46,937 nucleotides of DNA from an uncultured Burkholderiales bacterium (GTDB lineage Bacteria; Pseudomonadota; Gammaproteobacteria; Burkholderiales; Burkholderiaceae_C), in contig CADEDE010000014.1 in the NCBI GenBank assembly GCA_902825995.1, positions 1 through 46,937 of the forward strand, given 5' to 3'. Of the stretch, positions 24,098 through 32,424 are shown piece by piece. The notes below the pieces were generated by a model. The model made no database searches and was not told where the DNA came from. It saw nothing but the letters and a program-made list of their open reading frames with translations. The position numbers and the translations under genes are program-made. Numbering within the stretch: the first letter of the stretch is position 1; each line of letters begins with the position of its first letter.

Positions 24098-24601
24098 GGT
24101 GACGCGATTCTATCTAGTGCTTCCCTGGGCACAAGCGCTGCTTATCCCGCATTCGGTGGGGCCGGCGCGGTAGAAGTTGTCACTGGAATGCCGGTCATTG
24201 TGCCCGGGCACTTTGGAGCCTGGCGTCGATGGATTCAGGGGCTGCAGCTTGGCCACCCTCGCCCTCGCCGGGCCAATGCGCTGTCGCCAATCCTTGCAAA
24301 TCAATAACTTAACCGCAGCCTGCCACAAAACCCGGGTCGCCACAAAGCGCTTCGACACGGGGCCGAGACAAACCCTCCGGGTCAGTTTCGCAACGCTGCG
24401 GTTTTGCAGCAACTTTCGTTCATTAGTGCGCATGGCTGCTTCCAGCCCTCGATTTGCGGCATTGTGGCTTGCTGGCGTGAGCCCTTAATCTCTGCCAGTT
24501 GTGCCTAGAATGGCATTGGCGCTCAAGTCAGCGCGCACTCTGCGAAATCCGGCTCGTGCGCACAGGTACAGGTCTGCGAATCTGCTCATCGGAGGTTGGT
24601 C
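24098..24601. other. Divergent intergenic region, HPr-rel-A block / export operon
   Basis: 504 bp without a convincing gene; the short open frames lack start context and family features. It separates two divergent operons and should hold both promoters. A GGAGG at 24591-24595 serves the GTG start at 24602. A weak sigma-54-like site is at 24127-24142. The region is more AT-rich than its neighbours around 24290-24330. Confidence 0.6.
24127..24142 (+). promoter_or_regulatory. Weak sigma-54 (-24/-12) promoter candidate
   Basis: GGGCAC-N5-CTGCT places GG and GC exactly 10 bases apart, as sigma-54 requires, with 5 of 6 matches at -24 and a poorer -12 element. It faces the export operon, but its 460-bp distance from the GTG at 24602 is long. 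PrsR in this locus is a sigma-54 activator, which is why the site is recorded. Confidence 0.25.
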
Positions 24602-25237
24602 GTGCAACAAATTACCAGGGCCGCACTGCGCGGGGCTCGCAAATTTTTCGGGCTGGCGCTGGCTTTGTCGCTGGCCGCGTGCGCGGGACCCAACGCTAAC
24701 CTGCCGCCAGCGCCGACGAGCGCGGCGATTGAAAATTACTCCTACGTCATCGGCGCAGGCGACACATTGAATATCATCGTCGCGCGCAACCCCGAGTTGT
24801 CGATGGCGGTGCCGGTGCGACCCGACGGCAAGATCTCGGCGCCCTTGGTCGACGAGATGCTGGCCCAAGGCAAAACTTCGGTCCAGGTCGCTCGCGAACT
24901 CGAAGAGCAGCTCAAGAAGTATGTTCGCGACCCGGTGGTCACCGTGGTCGTAACGAACATCGTGGGCTCGTACAGCGAGCAGGTGCGGGTGGTTGGCGAA
25001 GCGGCCCGCCCACAGTTCCTGCCCTACCGCCAAAAGATGACTTTGCTGGATGTCATGATCGCCGTCGGCGGGCTGACGGATTTTGCCGCGGGCAACAAGG
25101 CGACCATCCTGCGCACCACCGAGGGCAACAAGCAATACTCGGTGCGCCTGAAGGACTTGATCAAGGGCGGCGATATCTCGGCCAATGTCGAAATGCGCCC
25201 CGGCGATGTCCTGATCATTCCGCAGAGTCTTTTCTGA
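24602..25237 (+). CDS. XrtA-system polysaccharide export lipoprotein (Wza-like)
   Basis: A 211-aa outer-membrane export protein. The signal helix ends in LAAC with Cys27 as the lipid-bearing residue. A polysaccharide-export (poly-export) domain follows: YVIGAGDTLNIIV, VRPDGKISAPLV, then an SLBB-type domain (VRVVGEAARP, TLLDVMIAVGGLTDFA) and the closing MRPGDVLIIPQS. It matches the PEP-CTERM export family TIGR03027. The start is GTG 24602, 6 bases after a GGAGG, rather than the TTG at 24596. It is the first gene of the right arm. Confidence 0.94.
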   Translation: MQQITRAALRGARKFFGLALALSLAACAGPNANLPPAPTSAAIENYSYVIGAGDTLNIIVARNPELSMAVPVRPDGKISAPLVDEMLAQGKTSVQVARELEEQLKKYVRDPVVTVVVTNIVGSYSEQVRVVGEAARPQFLPYRQKMTLLDVMIAVGGLTDFAAGNKATILRTTEGNKQYSVRLKDLIKGGDISANVEMRPGDVLIIPQSLF

Positions 25238-25333
25238 CCTGACTGGATCCGGCCCCGCCTTGCTTGCCGCCCGAGCTCGATCGCGCGGGGGCATCAGTTT
25301 CAGAACCTCGAACCAACATCAGGAACCATCGAC

Positions 25334-26914
25334 ATGCAGGAGCTGATTGTTCAGCTACAGGCCGCCGCCAGGGGCATGTGGAAATACCGCTGGTTCGGTG
25401 TGACCGTGGCTTGGGCCGTGGCGCTCGTCGGCGCCGTGGCGGTGTCCAGGATACCCAACCAGTACGAGGCCAGCGCACGCATCCACGTCGATACGCTGTC
25501 GATCCTGAAGCCGCTGATGGCCGGCCTGGCCGTGCAGCCCGACGTGGACCAGCAGGTTGCCATGCTCAGCCGCACCTTGATCAGCCGGCCCAACGTGGAA
25601 AAGCTCGTGCGCATGGCCGACCTCGACCTGAAGAACCAGTCCAAGTCGCAGCAGGAAGCCACGATCGACGAACTGACAAGGACGCTTCGCATCACTGGAA
25701 CGGGGCGCGACAACCTGTACACGCTGTCTTTCCGCGACGCTGACGCCGAGAAGGCCAAACGCGCGATTCAATCGCTGGTGTCGATCTTTGTCGAATCCGG
25801 GCTCGGCGCATCGCGCAACGATGCGGCCTCCGCCAAGGCTTTCATCAACGATCAGATCAAGAGCTACGTGGCCAAGCTCGAAGAAGCCGAGGCTCGGCTG
25901 AAGGAATTTCGACTGCGCAATGTTGACCTTCAGTTCGGCGAAGGCCGCGACACAGCCTCGCGCCTGGCTGAATTGAGCGGCCAGCTCGAGAAGGCCCGGC
26001 TCGAGCTTCGCGAGGCCGAAAACGCGCGCGACGCGGCCAAGGCCGCTTTGGCCAGCGAAAAATCGCAGGCCACCAACCTCTCGACACAAAGCTTGTTGCA
26101 GGAATCGGCGATCAGCGTGGCCACGCCGGAGATCGATGCGCGCCTGGACGCGCAACGGCGCCAACTCGACAATCTGCTGCAACGTTTTACGGAACTGCAT
26201 CCCGACGTGCTCAGCGCGCGCCGGCTGGTGAAGGATCTCGAAGACCAGAAACGCAAGGAAGTCCAAGTCCTGCGCAAAGCGGCCATGGCGGCGCCGCCCA
26301 GCGTGGCGATCGGGGCTGGTGGCAGCAGCCTGGCGGCGCAGGAGCTCAATCGCATGGCCGCCATGTCCGAAGTTCAGGTTGCATCGCTGCAGGCCCGTGT
26401 GAGTGAGTACACGGCGCGCTATAACCAGGCACGTGCGTTGCTCAAGACAGCGCCACAGCTGGAAGCCGAGGCCGCCCAGCTCAACCGGGACTATGCAATC
26501 CACAAGAAGAATTACGAAGACCTGGTCGCACGGCGCGAATCGGCGACCATGTCGGGCGACCTCGACGTGGCCTCGGGCATGGCCGACTTTCGCCTCATCG
26601 ACCCGCCGCGCGTATCGCCGCAGCCGGTGTCACCCAATCGCTTGCTGCTGTTGCCGCTGGTGTTGCTGGCGGCCGTGGCCGCCGGGCTGCTCGCTGCATT
26701 CGCGGGCAGCCAGTTGAGGCCCGTCTTCTTCCATACCGGTGAATTGCGCGCCAAGTTCGATGTGCCGATCCTGGGCATGGTATCGGCGGTGCTGGGCGAC
26801 GCCGATACGCGACGCCAGCGCAGCGATCGACTGCGGTTTATCGCGGCTTCGGGCAGTTTGGTGCTGTTGTTTGCCGCCGGCCTGACCCTGATGTCCATTC
26901 TTGCGAGCCGCTAA
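25334..26914 (+). CDS. XrtA-system chain-length determinant (Wzz/PCP-like)
   Basis: A 526-aa inner-membrane protein. One membrane helix lies near residues 20-38 and another pair near the C-terminus (about 430-450 and 500-520). Between them is a large periplasmic domain with long coiled coils (about 170-380) rich in Ala, Glu and Arg. The Wzz motif region and the Pro-rich PPRVSPQPVSPNR before the second helix set polysaccharide chain length. The kinase domain is separate, encoded 3 bp downstream. It matches TIGR03007. The gap to the exporter gene is 96 bp. Confidence 0.93.
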   Translation: MQELIVQLQAAARGMWKYRWFGVTVAWAVALVGAVAVSRIPNQYEASARIHVDTLSILKPLMAGLAVQPDVDQQVAMLSRTLISRPNVEKLVRMADLDLKNQSKSQQEATIDELTRTLRITGTGRDNLYTLSFRDADAEKAKRAIQSLVSIFVESGLGASRNDAASAKAFINDQIKSYVAKLEEAEARLKEFRLRNVDLQFGEGRDTASRLAELSGQLEKARLELREAENARDAAKAALASEKSQATNLSTQSLLQESAISVATPEIDARLDAQRRQLDNLLQRFTELHPDVLSARRLVKDLEDQKRKEVQVLRKAAMAAPPSVAIGAGGSSLAAQELNRMAAMSEVQVASLQARVSEYTARYNQARALLKTAPQLEAEAAQLNRDYAIHKKNYEDLVARRESATMSGDLDVASGMADFRLIDPPRVSPQPVSPNRLLLLPLVLLAAVAAGLLAAFAGSQLRPVFFHTGELRAKFDVPILGMVSAVLGDADTRRQRSDRLRFIAASGSLVLLFAAGLTLMSILASR

Positions 26915-26917
26915 GCC

Positions 26918-27880
26918 ATGAGCAGCCTGATCGAACAAGCGGCGCAGCGACTCGAACAACTGCGGCGCGCCGGCGCGGTGGTGGCCGATGCCAGGCCAGG
27001 CCAACGGCTGCCAGGGGGTGGGCGCGCGGCCGTGTCGCTGGAACCTGAAACGCGCCCGGCAATCCCAGCCGCGGCTTCACGGCAGGTCGAGCTCGATTTC
27101 GATGTCCTGTCGCGTGCGGGCCTGCTGGTGCCGAATGCGCCGCGCTCCTTGCTCGGAGACCAGTTTCGCGTGATCAAGCGGCCCCTGATTCGCAATGCCG
27201 TCGGCAAGGGGGCCGCCAAGATCGCCAATGGCAATCTGATCATGATTACCAGCGCCGTTGCGGGCGAGGGCAAGAGCTTCACAGCGGTCAACCTGGCGAT
27301 GAGCATCGCCACCGAACTCGACCACACCGTGATGTTGGTCGATGCCGATGTGGCGCGGCCTTCGGTGTCACGCATGCTCGGCCTGGTCTCGGCGTCGGAT
27401 ACCGACGTCGGGCCGGGCCTGCTCGACGTGCTCGACGGTCGCGCTGACATGGCGAGCGCGCTGCTCAAGACCAATATCGAGAAGCTGACCGTGCTGCCCA
27501 GCGGTACGCAGCACGCGCGTGCCACCGAATTGCTGGCCAGCGATGCCATGACCCGGCTGCTCGACGAGATGGGGCGCCGCTACGCCGACCGCATCATCAT
27601 TTTCGATTCCCCGCCGCTGTTGCTGACCACCGAAGCGCGGGTTCTGGCCACGCACATGGGCCAGGTCGTCATCGTCGTGCATGCCGGCAATACCTTGCAG
27701 GCCGACGTGCAGAGCGCCCTGGCCACCATCGAGGCCTGCCCGGTGCGCCTGATGCTGCTCAATCGTGCCCAGGCTGCGGCCGATGGCGGCTACGGCTACG
27801 GCTATGGCTATGGCTATGGCTACGGACAAGGTGAAGGCGCAGCGTCCGATACGAGCATCCTGGAAGCGCCAACAAACTGA
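26918..27880 (+). CDS. XrtA-system bacterial tyrosine kinase
   Basis: A 320-aa BY-kinase. Its Walker A is TSAVAGEGKS with Lys119, Walker A' is VMLVDADVARPS, and Walker B is IIIFDSPPLLL. The C-terminus is a tyrosine cluster of six Gly-Tyr pairs, the expected autophosphorylation tail. Such kinases act with the chain-length protein, encoded 3 bp upstream, and cycle phosphorylation to control polymerisation and export. It matches TIGR03018. The outer-membrane protein gene follows after 6 bp. Confidence 0.94.
   Translation: MSSLIEQAAQRLEQLRRAGAVVADARPGQRLPGGGRAAVSLEPETRPAIPAAASRQVELDFDVLSRAGLLVPNAPRSLLGDQFRVIKRPLIRNAVGKGAAKIANGNLIMITSAVAGEGKSFTAVNLAMSIATELDHTVMLVDADVARPSVSRMLGLVSASDTDVGPGLLDVLDGRADMASALLKTNIEKLTVLPSGTQHARATELLASDAMTRLLDEMGRRYADRIIIFDSPPLLLTTEARVLATHMGQVVIVVHAGNTLQADVQSALATIEACPVRLMLLNRAQAAADGGYGYGYGYGYGYGQGEGAASDTSILEAPTN
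27788..27823 (+). repeat. GGCTAY hexamer repeat coding the kinase tyrosine tail
   Basis: Six tandem GGC-TAC/TAT units encode Gly-Tyr six times. The unit is 6 bp, so slippage would add or remove one Gly-Tyr pair without shifting frame. The number of phosphorylatable tyrosines could therefore vary between strains (inference). Confidence 0.85.
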
Positions 27881-27886
27881 GCAAGC

Positions 27887-29440
27887 ATGATGAACAAGCA
27901 AACTCCCGTTCATGGTCGGTGCGCGGCGTTCCTGCCGACGCGGGATGCGCTGGCACCCGCGCTGATGGCCCTCGCCCCTTGCCTGGCGCTCGCGCAAGAT
28001 GCCGCGGGTCCGGCGCGAACCTGGGCTATCGAGCCCAGCGCGACGCTGCGCCAGATCTTCACCGACAACTCGGGCCTGAAGACGCTGAAAGAGTCCGACG
28101 CCATCACCGAGGCCGGTGCGGCCATTCACTTGTCGAGCAAGAGTGGCCGGCTGCGCGGTTTTCTGGACTATTCGCTGACCGGCTCGGCCTATGCGCGCAA
28201 CACGGACGCGAACGACCTGCGCCATTTTCTGAGCACCAATGCCACGGCCGAACTCATCGATGGGCAGGCCTTCGTTGACCTGCGCGGCAGCTATACACGG
28301 CAGTCCGTTTCGGCTTTCGGCAGCCAGTCGCCGGTACCGGGTCTGACCGACACCAACCAGAGCGACGTCGCCAGCCTGTCGATTTCACCCCACATCCGTG
28401 GCCGCCTGGGCGGCGCGGCGCGCTACGAAGCGCGCCTGTCGCACGAGGTCGTGCGGGCCAAGGATACGGACGCCGGCGACGCCGACCACAGTGCTGCATC
28501 GCTGCACGTCGATAGCGGCGCCGGTGGGGCGGGGCTGGGTTGGTTTGCGGACGCCTCCTACAACGCCAGCGATTTTCGTGCCGGCCGGCGCACCTTCGAC
28601 AGCCTGGCGCGCGTGGGCCTGAGCTACGTGGTCAACAGCGATCTGAAGCTCGGTGTCAGTGCCGGTACGGAGCGCACCGACCTGGTCACGTCCGCCGGCG
28701 AGTCCAATGCCACCTATGGCGTGCAGGCCGAGTGGACGCCCACCGAGCGCACCTCGCTGTCGGCCAACGCCGAGAAGCGATTCTTCGGTACTGCGCATGC
28801 GCTGCGCTTTGCGCACCGCACGCCCAGCACGGTCTGGACCCTTTCCGACTCGCGCGACATTTCGAACAAGAGTGGGTCGGACAATGCCAGTCTCGGCAGT
28901 GTCTATGACCTCTTGTTTCGCCAGTTTGCATCGGCCGAGCCCGATGCTGTGAAGCGCGACGTGTTGGTGCGCAACCACCTGCAAACCAGCGGCATCGATC
29001 CGAGCGCCGTCGTGGTTGGCAGCTTCCTGGCGTCGGCCGCAACGCTCCAGCGCACGCAGTCGGCGGCCTTCGCGATCATCGGTGTGCGCAATACCATCAC
29101 CGTGCAGTTGTCGAACACCCGCAGCGAGCGGGCCGACAAGGTGGTTTCGGTGCTTGACGATCTATCGACCGTCCAAGCGGTGCGCCAGCGCGGCCTGACC
29201 CTCGATTGGGCGTATCGACTCACGCCGCAATCGAGCTTCAACGTGGCCGGTTCGTACCAACGCTCCGACGGCGACCTGGCCGCGCAGCAGACCACGCTGA
29301 AGACGATCACCGCAACCTGGACCAGCACCCTGGGGCCCAACGCCAGCGTATCCGCCGGCGCCCGTCACGCTGACTTCGACAGCAGCACCGCACCCTACGA
29401 CGAAAACGCCTTGTTCGCCGCCGTCCGCTGGTTCTTCTGA
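27887..29440 (+). CDS. PEP-CTERM-associated outer-membrane beta-barrel protein
   Basis: A 517-aa protein of the TIGR03016 family. The N-terminus has a signal peptide with cleavage expected after CLALA, before QDAAGP. The mature part alternates polar and hydrophobic residues in amphipathic strands separated by short turns, and ends in an aromatic residue (VRWFF), the usual mark of an outer-membrane barrel. Its place between the tyrosine kinase and the ATPase is the typical XrtA order. It probably forms or assists the outer-membrane passage for the polysaccharide. The start is the first of two adjacent ATG codons. Confidence 0.9.
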   Translation: MMNKQTPVHGRCAAFLPTRDALAPALMALAPCLALAQDAAGPARTWAIEPSATLRQIFTDNSGLKTLKESDAITEAGAAIHLSSKSGRLRGFLDYSLTGSAYARNTDANDLRHFLSTNATAELIDGQAFVDLRGSYTRQSVSAFGSQSPVPGLTDTNQSDVASLSISPHIRGRLGGAARYEARLSHEVVRAKDTDAGDADHSAASLHVDSGAGGAGLGWFADASYNASDFRAGRRTFDSLARVGLSYVVNSDLKLGVSAGTERTDLVTSAGESNATYGVQAEWTPTERTSLSANAEKRFFGTAHALRFAHRTPSTVWTLSDSRDISNKSGSDNASLGSVYDLLFRQFASAEPDAVKRDVLVRNHLQTSGIDPSAVVVGSFLASAATLQRTQSAAFAIIGVRNTITVQLSNTRSERADKVVSVLDDLSTVQAVRQRGLTLDWAYRLTPQSSFNVAGSYQRSDGDLAAQQTTLKTITATWTSTLGPNASVSAGARHADFDSSTAPYDENALFAAVRWFF

Positions 29441-29444
29441 GTCT

Positions 29445-30524
29445 ATGTACGAAGCGTTCTACGGGCTGACCAGCAAGCCGTTTCAGCTCAATCCCGACCC
29501 GGCGTTCTACTTCAACAGCAAGCAGCACCGCCGCGCCAAGGCCTACCTCGAATACGGCGTTGCGCGCAACGAAGGCTTCATCGTCATCACCGGCGAAATC
29601 GGCGCCGGCAAGACCACCATCCTGAGTGGCCTGCTCGACAGCCTGAACAACAGCAATGTCAACGTCGGCCAGCTGGTCACGACCCAGCTCGACGCCGAGG
29701 ACACCCTGCGTATGGTCGGCGCGGCCTTCGGCGTCAACGTCACCGGCGTGGCCAAGGCGCAGTTGCTGATCACGCTGGAGGCCTTCCTGATCGACCAGGC
29801 CAGCCAGGGCATGCGCTGCCTGCTGGTCGTCGATGAAGCGCAAAACCTCTCGCCGCGCGCGGTCGAAGAGCTGCGCATGCTCTCCAACTACCAACTCGGC
29901 ACGCAGGCGCTCTTGCAGAGTTTCCTGGTCGGCCAGCCCGAATTCAAGCGCATCCTGCAGCGCCCCGAGATGGAGCAATTGCGCCAGCGCGTTGCGGCCA
30001 CCTGCCACATCGGGCCGATGGACCTCGAAGATACGCAGCACTACATCGAACATCGGCTCAAGTGCGCCGGCGCCGTCAACGGCACGCCGTTTTCGTCGGA
30101 AGCGATCGGCCTGATTTTCAAGGCCAGCAAGGGCATTCCGCGGCGTATCAACTCGTTGTGCGACCGCCTGCTGCTGGCCGGGTTTCTGTCGGCCAAGGCC
30201 GCGATCGGCGCCGAGGATGTCAACGAAGTCGTCAATGAGCTGGCCGTCGAAGGCACGATGGGCACCATGCCCGGCGCACGCAGCGAACAGGCCGGCGGGT
30301 CGATGTCGTTGGATGTGGACGTCGCGCGACTGTCGCTCGATGCCGGCGCCGCCGACGCGATCTCTCAGCATCTGGGCAGCCTGGCCGATGCGCAGCACGG
30401 CGACCGGCTGCAGCGCCTCGAGCGCGGCCTGCAGCGCCTCGAACAAATCAATCTCGACACGCTGGAAACGCTGAAGAAGCTGGTGAATGCCGTGCGCAAA
30501 CCGCCCGCCGGAGACGCTTCGTGA
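29445..30524 (+). CDS. XrtA/PEP-CTERM-associated ATPase (ExeA/GspA-like)
   Basis: A 359-aa AAA+ ATPase. It has Walker A GEIGAGKTT with Lys56, Walker B LLVVDEAQNL, and the family start MYEAFYGLTSKPFQLNPDP seen in ExeA/GspA proteins. The C-terminal 100 residues include a short coiled-coil (LQRLERGLQRLEQINLDTLETLKKL). It matches TIGR03015. It may power assembly of the envelope export apparatus. It starts 4 bp after the barrel gene and overlaps the deacetylase gene by 4 bp. Confidence 0.93.
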   Translation: MYEAFYGLTSKPFQLNPDPAFYFNSKQHRRAKAYLEYGVARNEGFIVITGEIGAGKTTILSGLLDSLNNSNVNVGQLVTTQLDAEDTLRMVGAAFGVNVTGVAKAQLLITLEAFLIDQASQGMRCLLVVDEAQNLSPRAVEELRMLSNYQLGTQALLQSFLVGQPEFKRILQRPEMEQLRQRVAATCHIGPMDLEDTQHYIEHRLKCAGAVNGTPFSSEAIGLIFKASKGIPRRINSLCDRLLLAGFLSAKAAIGAEDVNEVVNELAVEGTMGTMPGARSEQAGGSMSLDVDVARLSLDAGAADAISQHLGSLADAQHGDRLQRLERGLQRLEQINLDTLETLKKLVNAVRKPPAGDAS

Positions 30525-31369
30525 GCCTGGCGCCAACGGTCAATGCACTCACCATCGATGTCGAGGACTATTTCCAGGTCTCGGCCTTTGCGCCCTTCAT
30601 CGCGCGCAGCGAATGGCCGCAGCGCGAGTGCCGGGTCGAGCGCAACGTCGAGCGCATCCTGGCCATGCTGGAGCGGCGCGGCACGAAGGCCACGTTTTTC
30701 ACCCTCGGCTGGATTGCCGAGCGCTACCCGCAACTGGTGCGTCAGATCGTCGCGCAGGGCCACGAGCTGGCCAGCCACGGTTATGGCCACGAGCGCGCCT
30801 CTGACCTGAGCGAAGCCGCATTCTTCGCCGATATTGAGCGCGCCAAAAAACTGCTGGAAGACGTTGGCGGTGTCGCGGTGCAGGGCTATCGCGCCCCGAG
30901 CTTTTCGATCGGCGGCGGCAACCTGTGGGCCTTCGACAGCCTGGCGCGCGCCGGCTATCGCTACAGCTCGAGCATCTACCCGATTCACCACGATCACTAT
31001 GGCATGCCTGAGGCGCCAAGATTCGCGCACCGGGCGCGCGCAGGCGTGCTCGAGATCCCGATCAGCACATTGCGCTGGGGCGGCCGCAATTTCCCGTCCA
31101 GCGGTGGCGGCTATTTCAGATTGCTGCCCTATGCCCTGTCGCGCTGGATGCTGCGCCAGGTCAATCGGCGCGACGGCCAGCCGGCGATCTTCTACTTCCA
31201 CCCCTGGGAGATCGACGCCGAACAACCGCGCGTGGCCGGCATCGACGCCAGGACGCGCTTTCGCCACTACGTGAATATCGACCGCATGCCCGGCCGCCTG
31301 GAGCAGTTGCTCGGCGACTTTGCCTGGGGCCGCATGGATCACATCTTCCTGCGCCAGGCGCTGCACTGA
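30521..31369 (+). CDS. XrtA-system polysaccharide deacetylase
   Basis: A 282-aa NodB-type deacetylase (TIGR03006). The motifs are TIDVEDYFQ (catalytic Asp and metal Asp), ATFFTLGW, ELASHGYGHE (metal His pair), GYRAPSFS and YFHPWEID. It would remove acetyl groups from the growing polymer. It has no signal peptide, as is usual for this family. The start is a GTG overlapping the ATPase stop (GTGA). The FemAB-like gene starts 4 bp after its end. Confidence 0.93.
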   Translation: MSLAPTVNALTIDVEDYFQVSAFAPFIARSEWPQRECRVERNVERILAMLERRGTKATFFTLGWIAERYPQLVRQIVAQGHELASHGYGHERASDLSEAAFFADIERAKKLLEDVGGVAVQGYRAPSFSIGGGNLWAFDSLARAGYRYSSSIYPIHHDHYGMPEAPRFAHRARAGVLEIPISTLRWGGRNFPSSGGGYFRLLPYALSRWMLRQVNRRDGQPAIFYFHPWEIDAEQPRVAGIDARTRFRHYVNIDRMPGRLEQLLGDFAWGRMDHIFLRQALH

Positions 31370-31373
31370 GCCG

Positions 31374-32411
31374 ATGGCCCAGGTTCTGCGCCTCCAGCCG
31401 AATGACGGGCCGACAGCCGCGCGCTGGGACGAATTCGTCTTGTCATGTCCCGGCGCGACCTTCTTTCACCGCGCCGGTTGGCAGCGCGTGCTGCGCGAGT
31501 GCATGCGCCATGACACGCACTTCCTCTATTGCCAAACCGACGGCCGCATCGAAGGCGTGCTGCCGCTGGCGCATGTGCGCAGCCTGCTCTTCGGCAGCTC
31601 GCTGGTCAGCCTGCCTTTTGCGGTCTATGGCGGCGTGGCGGCCACCAGCCCGGCGGCTGCCGACGCGCTTGAAGACGCAGCGCAGCGCCTGGCGCAACAG
31701 CTCGGCGTGGCGCATCTGGAGTTGCGCAACGTACAAGCCCGCCATGCCGATTGGCCGGCGCAGGATTTGTACGTCACCTTTCGCAAGCCGATCCTGCCCG
31801 ACGTTGAGGCCAATATGCTGGCCATTCCGCGCAAGCAGCGGGCGATGGTGCGCAAGGGCATCAAGAACGAGTTGCGCGGCGAGATCGATGCGGGGGTCGA
31901 GCGCTTCTTTCCGCTGTATGCCGACAACGTGCACCGCCACGGTACGCCCGCGCTGTCGCGGCGCTACTTCGAAGCCCTGCTGAGCGAGTTTGGCCGCGAC
32001 GCCGAAGTCCTCACCGTGGTTGCCCCCGACGGCCGCGCCTTGAGCAGCGTGCTCAGCTTCTACTTTCGTGACGAAGTGCTGCCCTACTACGCCGGCGACC
32101 ATGTCGATGCGCGCGAGCTGGCCGCCAACGATTTCAAATACTGGGATCTGATGCGCCGCGCCTGTGCGCGCGGCATCAAGCTCTTCGATTACGGCCGCAG
32201 CAAGCAGGGCACCGGCCCCTACTCATTCAAGAAAAACTGGGGCTTCGAGCCGACACCCTTGCGCTACGAATACTGCCTCTACAAGCGCGACGCCGTGCCG
32301 CAGAACAACCCGGCGAATGCGAAGTACAAGTTCTTGATCGAATCGTGGCGGCGCATGCCGCTGGGCTTTGCGAATTGGCTCGGGCCCTATGTGGTTCGCA
32401 ACCTCGGTTGA
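31374..32411 (+). CDS. FemAB-family XrtA-associated protein
   Basis: A 345-aa protein with two GNAT-like folds of the FemAB type (TIGR03019). Recognisable parts are FFHRAGWQRVL near the N-terminus, PRKQRAMVRKGIKNELRGEID in the middle, and KYWDLMRRACARGIKLFDYGRSKQGTGPYSFKKNWGFEP near the C-terminus. FemAB proteins transfer an amino acid from aminoacyl-tRNA to a precursor, so it may decorate the polysaccharide. ATG 31374 is used because the upstream reading lies within the deacetylase gene. Confidence 0.9.
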   Translation: MAQVLRLQPNDGPTAARWDEFVLSCPGATFFHRAGWQRVLRECMRHDTHFLYCQTDGRIEGVLPLAHVRSLLFGSSLVSLPFAVYGGVAATSPAAADALEDAAQRLAQQLGVAHLELRNVQARHADWPAQDLYVTFRKPILPDVEANMLAIPRKQRAMVRKGIKNELRGEIDAGVERFFPLYADNVHRHGTPALSRRYFEALLSEFGRDAEVLTVVAPDGRALSSVLSFYFRDEVLPYYAGDHVDARELAANDFKYWDLMRRACARGIKLFDYGRSKQGTGPYSFKKNWGFEPTPLRYEYCLYKRDAVPQNNPANAKYKFLIESWRRMPLGFANWLGPYVVRNLG

Positions 32412-32424
32412 CCGTGGCGACGCC

